Below are positions 48,742-58,862 of a stretch of 64,000 nucleotides of DNA, one piece after another (within the stretch, counting starts at the first letter, position 1; each line of letters opens with the position of its first letter). This DNA comes from Enchytraeus crypticus (taxonomy: Eukaryota; Annelida; Clitellata; Enchytraeida; Enchytraeidae). The position numbers and the translations under genes are program-made. Location of the stretch: the NCBI GenBank assembly GCA_905160935.1, contig CAJHZI010000563.1:1-64000 (forward strand), given 5' to 3'. The notes under the pieces were generated by a model, which did no database searches, was not told where the DNA came from, and worked only from the letters and a program-made list of their open reading frames with translations.

Positions 48742-49410
48742 ATAAATTGATGAGAAATTAGTCAATAAATTTATCTAAACTAAAAGAGAAATTCAATAAA
48801 AATAAGATAAGTTAATAGAATAGAAAAAACACAACTAAATTAAAACAAATTAAACTAAGCAATTTTAATACTTTTTACATCTCGACGTCACGCTTCTGAA
48901 CTAGACAGACTGCACTGATATTTGAACCATGGGGGTAACATATCCTCGCAACCGCTGAACCGAATGTCAAAGACAATCAATCAAAAACAACCACAAAGTA
49001 TTGTTTGCTGAAAGAATTACATCGGTAACTTAGTGACTGGCTCCAGCTTATTAAGTCCGAATGGATTAGATATTGGAGATAAAGCTGGAAATACTAGAGT
49101 AGCCGAGTGCCAGTTAATATTCTCAAGGATTGAGTTTAGATAATTTGATAGATTCGGTGAAGAAATTTAATATCAGCTTTGATGGAAAACTATATGATGT
49201 TGGTCGTAGTAGAGCAATCTAAGACATCATTTTCCTTTTTTTGTCTATATTCTGACCGATGATTTCAAAAAGGTCATCGGAGTGTCGCTTTATTCAATAA
49301 ATTTAAAAGTTTAAAAGAGTTTGAATTTTCAGAATTGTAGCCTAACATATAATTAATAATTGTAAATTTAGGAGACAGCAATAAATTCTTTCATTGCATC
49401 ATTAGTAGGC
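46620..49410. other. Intergenic with simple repeats
   Basis: The 119-codon open frame at 46818-47177 is Leu/Ile-rich and unrecognised. A 16-bp unit, GATATCAGCATATGAA, is repeated about 3.5 times at 47785-47842. A (TA)n/(GTATA)n array lies at 48665-48742. Confidence 0.45.
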
Positions 49411-49414
49411 CCTA

Positions 49415-49525
49415 ATAATAACAACAACAACAATTAGAGTGCTAGAATCATCAATGACAACTTCCAGCACCATTGAGACAAAATCAAGCCGGCGAGCAAA
49501 AAGAAGGTCCAAAAAACGGTGTATA
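49415..49525 (-). mobile_element. LINE-F 3' end fragment
   Basis: AACAACAACAACAATTAGAG, a CCAGCACCATTGAGACAAAA block and AAGGTCCAAAAAACGGTG: the reversed 3' UTR and (GTT)n tail. Confidence 0.7.
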
Positions 49526-50239
49526 TATGTATGAACTTAAGCTTTACCAGCTTTTACACATAAATCGTGCAAAACTTGTTGTGTGCAAACGACTAGAAAT
49601 CTATGTAGATATTCTATTAACAGTCAGATTAACTAGTATAGGGCTAATTATATGTAAACTTCACATATTGAACTTATATTGAAGGAAATTGAAATTAAAT
49701 ACTAAATATTCTAAATTATGTTTAGATGACAAAACCAAGAGTGCAAACCAAATAAATATTTGATTAAGGTTTTCCGACAATAAGTGCCGTTAAATATTTC
49801 CCATTATTCAGCACTTGTATACAAGTAGGCCTAATCTGCTATTATTTCAGTTGTGATAAGAATTAATAATATCACATGGAGTGCAGAAGAAATTTCTGGC
49901 TTGTCATCGCGTCAGTTTGTTTGCAGTTTGGAAGTCTGTAACTACGGTCCCGTACTTCATATTCGTCAGTCCAGCGAATATAGCTAATCTAATTTCGTTG
50001 ATATCGCGGAGTAAGTGTAGATAGGAATAATGATTTCAGCCATATATAGAGTGGAGCTTAATTGAAATATAAATGACAGAAAAGACACAATACACAATGC
50101 ATACATAAGTACAGTAAAGGCCGATAAGATATCATGTATTTCTAGAATTGCATGAACAAAATTTCAGATATGTGGAACAGCAGGCAGAGGAAACGAATAG
50201 ATAGATTATATGGTTTTTCTCTTTGACCACTCCTATTCA

Positions 50240-50430
50240 AAAACTGCACAGGAACTGAGTCCAAAACGTAAACCTCCATTTCACTAGTACCCTTCCTCGG
50301 ACTGCCTTCCCGGATTTTGGCTTGCACCGTTTTTTGACCCCACACTCTGCTCATCGGATTTGATACCATTGTGCTGTTGTCATGAACGACAGTAGCACTA
50401 TAATTCTGTTGTTGTTGTCGTTGCTGTAGT
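50240..50430 (+). mobile_element. LINE-F 3' UTR fragment
   Basis: ACGTAAACCTCCATTTCACT, AGTACCCTTCCTCGGACTGC, GGATTTTGGCTTGCACCG, GCACTATAATTCTGTTGTTG. It aligns along its length with the reverse complement of 63040-63240. Confidence 0.8.
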
Positions 50431-50434
50431 TGGT

Positions 50435-51420
50435 GAAGGATTGATAGATTGCTCAAGTTTAAATTTGAAGACCGGATGGTACCGGACTGTTCACTTGTAT
50501 CAATGAGATTTGTAGCTGCGTTACAGCGTGATGTCATTATATATAATTGCTTAAATGTGTCACGAGCAGATCTGTTGAACATTCCAAGTATTTATGTATT
50601 ACTCCTTGCCTTCTATTTTCCATGTCAAATAACCAAATCAACCATCAATTCTACTCGCAACCAAATCAAATCATTTAAATTCAGCCCCAATCAATTTACA
50701 ATCAACTAGTCAATATAACCCTCATATATTTAGCAAGTAGTGGCATCGCATTATTTTTCCGGTCAATATAATCTCCTGGGTTGACATAGCCCAACGGATT
50801 AGACGAATGAATGTCAAGGCTTTGTTTACATCACGTGACCACTTCACTCCGAGACTTTCTCTCGTCACTCTCAGTATTGACAGGATTCTCTTTCTATCGT
50901 TTCTTCTACATTCAGCTAATAAATCGCCAAAGAGTTATGTTGCTTAAAGAGCAAGATGCTTAAGCCTAGCACCCTTTGTCCAGTTCTTGTTCAGATGGCA
51001 ATTTCGAGGCAAAATTTTGAGCTGTCTATATATGATTTTTATAACTTTATTTAAATAACAAAATGTGTGTGTAAACATGTGCGTATTATATAGTATTTGA
51101 ACTAATGAATAGGGTATGAGATGATAAACCCATAGATCAGGGTAAAACATAGACATTATAATGCCCAATCATACTGTTGAGGAAGCTTTATTTATTGAAT
51201 CTATATTACTATTTAAAGAAACTTAAAATCAATCAATTATTAACAAAACAAAGTGATAACTAATGAGATATATTATAGAGAAATCTCTGCTCAGGATGCA
51301 GTATATTTTGTGTATAAGTACTGACATCTTGCGAAATACATGCAGTTTAATGTTCTGTATTTTATTTCATTGATGCTTCAATAGTGACAATGCTTTGTAA
51401 TGAGTATTAAGCCAAATTTA
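50435..51420. other. Intergenic, nothing recognised
   Basis: Short open frames only. Confidence 0.5.
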
Positions 51421-51428
51421 GAGCAGGA

Positions 51429-51674
51429 CAGTGGCGGACCAGGGGGGCCAAGGAGCCATGCACCCCCCGAAAGCTTTGTACCATTTTTTAACCTTAAAAA
51501 TTGTGTCATATACTAACGAAAAGGAATTTAAAATGAAGTTATCCCAGAGGGTGATAATCATAGTCGATCATTTCAATCATTCCAAAGCTAGCAAAAATGA
51601 TTACATGATTAAAAAAGTCTTGGAAAATATTTCTGGGTAACTCCCATTCCGAAAAATTTCTTGATCCGCCCCTG
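51429..51674. mobile_element. Small hAT-like inverted-repeat element (MITE)
   Basis: The left end is CAGTGGCGGACCAGG and the right end is GATCCGCCCCTG, an imperfect terminal inverted repeat. Both ends fit the hAT YARNG pattern. A direct repeat AGCAGGA lies at 51422-51428 and 51679-51685, slightly offset on the right. The interior has no coding capacity that I recognise. Confidence 0.65.
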
Positions 51675-51685
51675 GCTCAGCAGGA

Positions 51686-52670
51686 ATATGTGCTTAGGAG
51701 CTTCCATTTATTGCTTCGCCTTTCACAGTCTTCTATGCTCATTCATTGGTATGAGGGTGCTCTTCCCTGAGCCCTGTACAATAGTACTTGTGCAAGAACT
51801 CCTTGAGACCTATGTTACTTCACGTTAACGAGCTTATTAAGATCATTAATAACTATAGATTATATTATAGATTATATATCATATAATTAGATTATAGATC
51901 ATAGACTTATAAGATCATTAACAAGATTAATACGCGGTAAGATTTTATTGACCAATATCCATCGAAGCTAGTGTTCTGTATAACATAGCGTAAAATTCGT
52001 AATATTTCATTTATATTAGTTAGTATTAGGGGACCTATAATAATAAAAGAGGGACCTATAATATATTATTATTAATAATAAATATATAATAATAATTCAC
52101 GAGCTGCCGCCTTGATGGAAATTAAACCTTAGAGATTAATATAAATGTGAAAAAGTTATATATCAATTGGTAGAAATACCATTTGAGTTCACTAGCAAGC
52201 ATTGGACGTCAATATTGTATTACAGCTCGATTTTAGGCAATTTATTTCATGTTTCTAAAACAATATTCGTCTAAATCTACAACAAAATCTTTAAAAAGTA
52301 GTCATACAAAATATACTGTACACGAATATCTACTGCAGGTGAGGTAAATTAACCGACGTTAAATGAAAGCGCAAGAAAACAATTAATTAATTAGCAAAAC
52401 TGAAAAGTCACACAATGAAGATTTTCATTCCAAACTGGGAGCCAAAGTAGCCATAGAGACAAGAATAGTCAATCGATCTAAGAAGATCCATTCAATTAAG
52501 CATCTATCATATAATTACGGTTTTTAATTTTCTTTAGATTACGAACATACTAAACACAAGTGATACTGCGTTTCCTTGCTCAAATACTATTTTATAGCCT
52601 TATAGTATGAGATTTTCTAAATAAATTCTGGCAAAACGGACACACAGTAAAGTACTTACCTTATCATTGA
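51686..52670. other. Intergenic, AT-rich low complexity
   Basis: ATTATAGATTATA-type repeats occur near 51855-51905 and TAATAATAA near 52035-52095. No gene seen. Confidence 0.5.
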
Positions 52671-52674
52671 ACTG

Positions 52675-52805
52675 ATCTTCTGGATTTTGACAATTGAACC
52701 TTTTTGGACCTAGTTTTTGATCATCGGTTTGGATTTTGCCTCAATAGTTTTCGATGGTGGCATGGACGACAGTAACATTCTAATTGTTGCTGTCATTAAA
52801 ATATT
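52675..52805 (+). mobile_element. LINE-F 3' end fragment
   Basis: TTCTGGATTTTGACAATTGA, a TTTTTGGACC block, TTGCCTCAATAGTTTTCGAT, and CATTCTAATTGTTGCTGTC. Confidence 0.7.
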
Positions 52806-53480
52806 ATTATTTAACTAGATATTGGCATTATTATATTTATGAACATTATTATATCTGAATTAAATAAGTGCATTGTTACAGAGAGCAAAAAATTGTGAAA
52901 CCTGCATGGGTAAATATTTTAAGTTGATCAACATTGTGTACACTACGGGTATGTGATGTTGGAAGATTTTCTTAAATCGGCGCTAGCTGCTCGTGTGCAA
53001 TGAGATGGCTTATATTAATTATCTTTACGTGAAAAGAATGGAAACAACATAAGTAGCAACTTCTGCAAGAAAGTTAGAAAACATGCAGCATGGCATATGC
53101 AGCAAATATATGCGATAATTCAAACTAAGCAAAAGTTCATTCCTGTAGCTGCTATAATTTTGCAATGAAACAATTATAATATATTATTTGAATCTTTGTA
53201 GGACTGACTATCTTCTAAAATATGTAAATGTAAATAGAGATTCAGGGGAATGGGCGAATATAACAGCAGTACTTGGAGAAGTTGAACTTCTGGTAAAAAG
53301 TCGGGCGCATCTACACACATTTTATCAAAATACTATCAAAATCTCCTTCCTATCTCTTTTTCTCGCGCTCAATAGTGATTAATTTTCACTCTACGAAAAT
53401 GAGTGATTACAATTTACTTCTCGCTCAATATCGTTCCGGTTGCAGCAATTATGGATTTTGTATCCGGAGAATTTCCTCAT

Positions 53481-53788
53481 CTAGAAGGAACGCTCTTTGC
53501 GACTCTGTGAACGTAATTGACTGCTTAGATGTTTTGATCTTCTGATATTACGTGTTAGACGCTTGCGGATATTTCCGATGATCAATTCCTTGTCTTCCAC
53601 TCTTAGAGGAGTCCTTAGATGATCGCTGTCTTTCAGATTACTCCAGTTTTCATCCACTACTTCCGGCTGGTTTGATGTCTTCAAGTCCATCTCAAGATTT
53701 TTCCTCTTTTTCGTTAGACGCTTCCACTTGGCTGGACTAAGTCTGATCATCATCCGGGAGAAATCAAAATCGTTGGCAGTCATCAAAT
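53481..53788 (-). other. R-spondin last coding exon (basic tail)
   Basis: The acceptor TTTTGTTAG precedes 53788. The preceding exon supplies G, so the joint codon is GAT. The 102 further codons are rich in basic clusters such as KWKRLTKKRK and RKRLTRNIRRSK, typical of the heparan-sulphate-binding tail. The stop TAG is at 53483-53481. No obvious AATAAA was seen just downstream. Confidence 0.85.
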
Positions 53789-56700
53789 CTAACAAAAGAT
53801 GAATAATATTGTACTTAATAATTAATAAAGTTCAATAAATATCTGAAAATGTGGATTTAACGTCCGGTTCTTCAATCGGAAATGATGTAAAGAAAGCCTC
53901 GAGCAAACTCTGCAATTACGTCAGCAATAACACCAAAATATTGGAGTACAATTGCGGTCCATAACAACATTGAGCACTGTGGCACTAAAGTGAAGCATGC
54001 TTGCCAATATTGAGAGTCTATTAATGGTGCATATCAACATCCGTGCAAGCAGTCCTATGGAATTTTATCATCTTCACCTACTCTGCAGACTTGTATACGG
54101 CATACATGAAATGAAAGAGAAAGCGAGATCAACTGTTGAAAAAGACTAGTACGCACTATTTTAAAATGTTGACTAAAAATTATATAGAATTTTGACGGCA
54201 TAATAGTGACGCCTATTGTGTCATAAGGTATTTGTTAACAAAACAGACGGATAAAAAAGGAAAGAGCAAATATACCGCAGTTCTAAAGTAAAAACCCAAA
54301 AGGTTAATGCCTGTGGAGTATAGTAGCCAAGAGAGGGCATAATTTATGTCTTAACTTTCCATTGCCAATAATTCTATACCGTATGTTAGCGAACGGTTAT
54401 TACCCATTTTGTGTCCGGGATGCTGAAGAATAGACCAACAGTGGACGGCATGTATCGTAAAGGGCGACAAAGCACTAAAATCCAAACCAACATTAGAAAG
54501 GGCATTCACAGTGACATGTACAATTATGGCGAAATTTAGACAATATTTGTAAATCTTTGAAAATGGTATTAGTTATATTTGACAAGTTTGAAATTAGAAC
54601 ACTAGTTATCACCTTCACAGAACCGGTATTTCATTTTACACTTTCTCTTCTCGTATATCGAAGGACAAGCTCTGCCGGTTCCCACTGGCTGATCCAGAAT
54701 CTCGCGAGTTCGCATCTGACGACCTTTCTTGTGGCCGCATAAGGACTTCCTTCTCATGCAGGGCGTCCAAGGACTCCAGTCCCCTACAGCGCAGTCCACC
54801 GAGTCTACAATAATCAAGTTACTATTAAAAGTTATTCGAATACAATTTCGTTTAGTACACAATTAGTATATTATTAATAGTAGAACTATAGGCCTTACTA
54901 ATTTATTATATTAATAGTATACTATTATACTACTAATAGTAGAGGCCTAGTAATTTAGTATACTAGTATACTATTAATAGTATACTACCATTGGGATACT
55001 AAATGCACTATTTACACTAGTGTACTATTTTATTTTTGCAGCTTTAAATCGATATGCTAAAATATATTGCAGCTATTACAGCTATGATTTTGTATCAGAA
55101 TTCACTTTCAAATATCCAACCAATAATAACTTAGCAATGAAAAATTGTTTCGCATATTAATAATAATAAGAATATTAGTAATTGTAATAATAATAATAGT
55201 AATAATATAATAATAATAACCATAACAATAATAATATAATAGATAAATAACAAATGGCAATAATAATAAATGGAGGATTGTTGCAGCCCTATGTTCAATT
55301 TAGAACGCATGGAACTGATGATAATGAATAATAAAAAATAAATAATAGCAATAAAATAATAATAAAAACACTAAGTGCGAATTTAATTTCAAATGTTAAA
55401 AAATAGACTTAAGTTAAATCATAATATGCCTATTGCGGAAGAAAATACTTGAAAGTTTGTAGGTATTTGTTAAAATATCGGCGACATTAAAAATTAGCTA
55501 TAAATGGAATTTCGTAAAAATTACAGTCTTACCACACTATTGAGTATTTTATCATTTTTTAAATTTTAAACAAGTCTGAGGATCATACAGATACAAATGT
55601 TGGATAACAATTTTTAGTATCGTCGATCACATTTATATATTTTAACACTTGTGAAATAGCAAACCTCTGAATCTGCAGGTTTTGTTGTTGGTACTGTTTC
55701 TAGTTTTGTTGCTGCTGTTGTTGTCAGCCCGGTCGATGCGATGGGACCCTGGGACTCTTTCCTCATTTAAAGTAAAACCCAGGGCCGAGCAGTCGTCCGT
55801 GCATTGGCCCTCGTGGAGGAATCTGGGAGGTTTGCATGAGAAGCAAACCGTGGCATTGTGACACACAGCACAGTGCTCCATAGGACATTCTGCGTAATAG
55901 TGCATACGTGCAGCACAGTAACAATAATACATCATCATCATCATCATCGTCGTCGTCATCATCATCAACATCAACTTCATCATCACCGCCATCATCATTA
56001 TCGTCATCATCATCTTTCCTTGAATGCAAGTGGGTGAGGATTAGAAAATTGCGTAGAAATTTCTGGAGCTTAGGCGCTCACCAACTAAATGCCATTTCTG
56101 ACATTGATAAACAATTAGTATAATACAATGCTACAAATATTATAGATATCTATGTATAAGAGAGATATAGATATCTATAGATAATAATATAGATATCTAT
56201 AGATATAAATATAGATATATATGTATAAGAGAGCTTTCATTCGACTGTAATGGAATAACAAAGCTTAAAAATAAATCAAAGCTCGATTTATGCTGATAAA
56301 TATTTTAGTAAACATGTGTCCAATGTAATTGACGGCCCTCCATGATTACATCAATCAATGGAAACAATGCACGCTTGTCTACTTAGAGATTAATTTGCAT
56401 AAATCGAGCTTTGATTTCATAGTTAACTTAAGCTTGGCTACTCTACTTGTCGAATGAAAGCTATACTATCTAGCTACTTTAATACTGATATGACGAGCAG
56501 ATGACCACGAGCAGGTGACCATGGGTTCGAAACTCCGCCGGTCCGTCTCTGTCAGTACTCGTGTCATGTGGAAACAGACGCTAAAAATAGCGCAGCTTAG
56601 CAACGCCTAGTAAACTAGCTTAGTTATTTGTATTTATTTATTATTTATTCAGTATTTCTTCAGTATTTATTTATTTAGTTATTAATTAATTAATTTAATG

Positions 56701-57283
56701 ATTGATTTATTAATTTGTTTATTTATATACAAAATACAGAGATAGACAACCCCGTTTACTTCCTACCATTCAAATACGTGTTGACGTTGGTTCAATTACG
56801 CGCTGAATAGCTCATTAATGGCTGTCAACTAGATAGGGTATATATACCCTCTTTGATGACCTTGTGCATGTATGTATACGTGTATGTGTATTTCAATAAA
56901 CATAGTTCTCTCTCTCTCTCATTAGGGTGATCATTAAACGTTAATTAATTCATATATAAAAATTTATTATTAAATTATAACAGGTTAAAATATTAGTTTA
57001 TTATTTCACATTATTAGTATAAAAATAAGAAAATTGACAATTGAGAGCCAACAAGTTTAAATTTATTTAATATTTCTTTGTGAAATCGCGAACTCACTGT
57101 TGCACTTTTGTAGATCTTTTTTTTGAGAGCTGAAGTAACCTGTGGGACATGTTCTTACACACAGTCCCATCTGGCGAGTTCCTTTCCACCTCAGTAGCAG
57201 ATAATGGCTGGACGTGCATGTGATGCATCCGTTGTATGGCGAGCAGGATGCGCATCCCATTGGACATCCGGGATTGAATTGAT
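53481..57283 (-). CDS. R-spondin-like secreted Wnt modulator, 3' four exons
   Basis: R-spondins are secreted proteins that amplify Wnt signalling by linking LGR4/5/6 receptors to the ZNRF3/RNF43 ubiquitin ligases. Four exons assemble in consistent phase 1: 57283-57098 (furin-like repeat 1), 55889 to 55695 or 55779 (furin-like repeat 2), 54804-54613 (thrombospondin type-1 repeat with WSPW) and 53788-53481 (Lys/Arg-rich tail, stop TAG). This is the standard R-spondin order, with about 265-293 residues present. The signal-peptide exon should lie upstream on the minus strand (beyond 57283) and was not found. Receptor-contact positions differ from vertebrates. The introns hold several repeats. The gene points towards the DMRT gene, with about 50 kb between their ends. 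All four exons are open, so it looks functional. The four domains in order make the family assignment firm. Confidence 0.9.
53855..53885 (-). mobile_element. LINE-G tail remnant in R-spondin intron 3
   Basis: ATTTAACGTCCGGTTCTTC matches the reversed LINE-G end. Confidence 0.4.
53915..53990 (-). mobile_element. LINE-F 3' tail remnant in R-spondin intron 3
   Basis: AATAACACCAAAATATTGGAG, then GGTCCATAACAACATTGAGC and ACTGTGGCACTAAA, matches reversed LINE-F. Confidence 0.6.
54405..54517 (+). mobile_element. SINE-E 5' part in R-spondin intron 3
   Basis: TTTTGTGTCCGGGATGCTGA, AGAATAGACCAACAGTGGAC, CGTAAAGGGCGACAAAGCAC and AAAATCCAAACCAACATTAG. It joins the shared head to the SINE-E body, showing how the family begins. 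Confidence 0.75.
54613..54804 (-). other. R-spondin TSP1 exon
   Basis: Acceptor TTATTGTAG; donor GAAG|GTGATA. The 192 bp encode VDCAVGDWSPWTPCMRRKSL, CGHKKGRQMRTRE, then CPSIYEKRKCKMKYRFCE. WSPW is a C-mannosylation-type motif and the Cys pattern is that of R-spondin TSP1. Confidence 0.9.
54865..55010. repeat. AT-rich palindromic repeat in intron 2
   Basis: TACTATTAATAGTATACTA-type arms recur in both orientations around two AGGCCT motifs. Confidence 0.6.
55145..55375. repeat. AAT-rich microsatellite in intron 2
   Basis: AATAATAATA runs with interruptions. Confidence 0.8.
55695..55889 (-). other. R-spondin furin-like repeat 2 exon
   Basis: Acceptor ATTACGCAG; the first complete codons read CPMEHCAVCHNATVCFSCK, then FLHEGQCTDDCSAL. 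The 3' end is uncertain. Donor AACA|GTACCA at 55695 keeps a linker with GFTLNEERV and several N-glycosylation sequons. Donor CTGG|GTTTTA at 55779 gives a minimal 37-codon exon. Both keep phase 1. Confidence 0.8.
55931..56110 (-). mobile_element. SINE-E copy with (GAT)n tail, R-spondin intron 1
   Basis: The CATCATCATCGTCGTC array (the tail on the plus strand) continues into CTTTCCTTGAATGCAAGTGG, GAAATTTCTGGAGCTTAGGC and GCTCACCAACTAAATGCC, the reversed SINE-E order. It has the same orientation as the gene and ends about 40 nt before the exon acceptor. Confidence 0.7.
56140..56228. repeat. AGATAT-rich low-complexity tract
   Basis: Repeated ATAGATATCTATAGAT units, locally palindromic. Confidence 0.75.
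56232..56462. mobile_element. Fold-back element (MITE-like) in R-spondin intron 1
   Basis: The outer arms AGCTTTCATTCGAC (56232-56245) and GTCGAATGAAAGCT (56449-56462) are perfect inverses. The inner arms at 56273-56293 and 56397-56417 are perfect 21-bp inverses containing AAAGCTCGATTTATG. There is no coding capacity and no clear target duplication. Confidence 0.75.
56495..56600 (+). mobile_element. SINE-A-like copy in R-spondin intron 1
   Basis: ACCATGGGTTCGAAACTCCG (B box), CCGGTCCGTCTCTGTCAGTA, then TGTGGAAACAGACGCTAAAA resembles SINE-A in order, but is diverged. Confidence 0.5.
57098..57283 (-). other. R-spondin furin-like repeat 1 exon
   Basis: Acceptor TTTTCCCACAG; donor CAACA|GTGAGT. 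The 186 bp encode FNPGCPMGCASCSPYNGC, then CTSSHYLLLRWKGTRQMGLC and VRTCPTGYFSSQKKDLQKC. The Cys spacing and the RQ-x-G-x-C motif are those of R-spondin Fu1. The exon begins in phase 1 after an unseen signal-peptide exon. Confidence 0.92.
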
Positions 57284-57337
57284 CTGTGGGAAAATAGTAC
57301 AACGCAATCAATTAATAATCAGTTAATTAGAATGACT

Positions 57338-57560
57338 TAATAGCGTAGAGGTAACGGCATGAACTGTTAAATGATAGATCATGAGGTGAATTCAACCTTC
57401 GCTGGTTCGAATCCCTACCACGTTGATCTGAGAGTAAAATCTCGGACGTTCACTGGACTGGCTCTTTGGAAAATTGCCTAAATTGCCTAATGATTTAAAC
57501 ATATGTTATTAAGAGCGATAGATATCAACATAGATGGTCATTTCACTATAATGCGTGTTT
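57338..57560 (+). mobile_element. SINE-B, near full-length tRNA-derived SINE
   Basis: The A-box-like TAGCGTAGAGGTAACGGC and the B box TGGTTCGAATCCC are followed by TGATCTGAGAGTAAAATCTC, GGACGTTCACTGGACTGG, AAATTGCCTAATGATTTAAA and TGGTCATTTCACTATAATGC. The body is shared with the copy at 45785. Confidence 0.8.
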
Positions 57561-57664
57561 ACTTTATTAGCTGGTCAGTGTTTTATTTTATTAGACAATG
57601 AAAGATGATATTTTTACAGTAGTTTAATAATTAAATGTATCATTTTTGAACTACAGAAAGAAAG

Positions 57665-57900
57665 AGCTGTAAGTAGGACGACAACAACACTAGAATTACA
57701 GAGCTTCTGCTCTCCAGGACATTATTGAGCACTATGGAACCAAATCCAACATGTGAGCTAATGTGCATAGTATGGGGTTCCAAAAAGCGGTATGAACCAT
57801 TAGCCGGGAATTCAGTCTAAGGAAGGGTACTAGTGGAATAGAGGTTGACGTGTTGACGTCATTTCATGCACATTGCATAGACGAGAGAGATTTTTTTCGA
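57665..57900 (-). mobile_element. LINE-F 3' UTR fragment
   Basis: GACGACAACAACACTAGAAT, ATTGAGCACTATGGAACCAA, GTCTAAGGAAGGGTACTAGT and GGAATAGAGGTTGACGTG parallel 63040-63230. Confidence 0.8.
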
Positions 57901-57904
57901 AGGA

Positions 57905-58710
57905 GATATTGAATTATCTGTACATATGGTATCAGTCATGATATTGATTCCGTACAAAATGATAGCAAAATATTTAAGTCAGAAACAAATGTGAAACAGA
58001 ATTTAACGCCTGACCCGTATAAGGAAAGAAGATCACAAATGCTATCTCATACCAAAGAATAACAAAGAATCAATTAGAGTAACTGCTATTTAGCCCTATC
58101 TACTGAGTTAGATACAAATACATTTTGTACCTACTTTTCAATTAAAAGAGTACTGTAATAGAACTAAAATATTAGCCGAAAAAATCATGATTAATTATTC
58201 TATTGTCGTTTCGACTTGCTGATATTACATACGACAAAAGTTAGAAATGGAAGAAAGTAGAAGAAATAGGAAGAATGCTATAATGTAACTTTTGTTTTGA
58301 CAGTATCAATGGTTAGATAGCACTTGCTTGGTGGATTTTTAGCGTTAATCTACTATTACATTCGTAGTTGGAACATTTGAGAGATTTATATTGATTTGTG
58401 TTATATCTAAACGATTCTAGCACACAAAACCTATACAGTGAATTTATACTGAAATGTTAATCTTTTTTGACACTATACTAGAAGTTATCATATAAGGAAG
58501 CCTACATAACAGAGACTAATTTAAACTAGTCTATGTAGTTTGTTGTTGCTAAGAAACTTAATTCAACTTTCTAGAACTAAATCTAAAAGCTAAACAAGCC
58601 TTCTATTTTTACTAACTCTACCATAATAAATTTTCTAATAAAAATAATAGAATAGAATACGGAAAACATTTTCGAATAAAAATAACAAACATGGTAATAA
58701 AATTTTCTAA
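57905..58710. other. Intergenic or R-spondin intron, nothing recognised
   Basis: A short LINE-G-like remnant (AATTTAACGCCTGACCCGTA) lies at about 57999-58030. No signal-peptide exon was identified. Confidence 0.4.
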
Positions 58711-58862
58711 AACCCGACCAAGCTATACCTGGATTCAATGATGATGATGATGATGACGGTGGTGATGATGATGATTTTGATGATGATAATAATGATGATA
58801 ATGATAATGATAATGATGATGATGATGATGATAATGATGATGATGATGATGACGACGACGAT
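58711..58862 (+). repeat. GAT microsatellite seeded by a SINE-E tail
   Basis: CCCGACCAAGCTATACCTGG and ATTCAATGATGATG is the SINE-E 3' end in plus orientation. It runs straight into a long GAT/GAC/AAT array. The (I)n open frame on the minus strand is an artefact. Confidence 0.8.

Noticed and set aside
55763-56123. Acidic and Ser-rich frames over the R-spondin Fu2 exon
   Set aside because: These are other-frame readings of the ATC array; the real exon is the minus-strand Fu2 segment.
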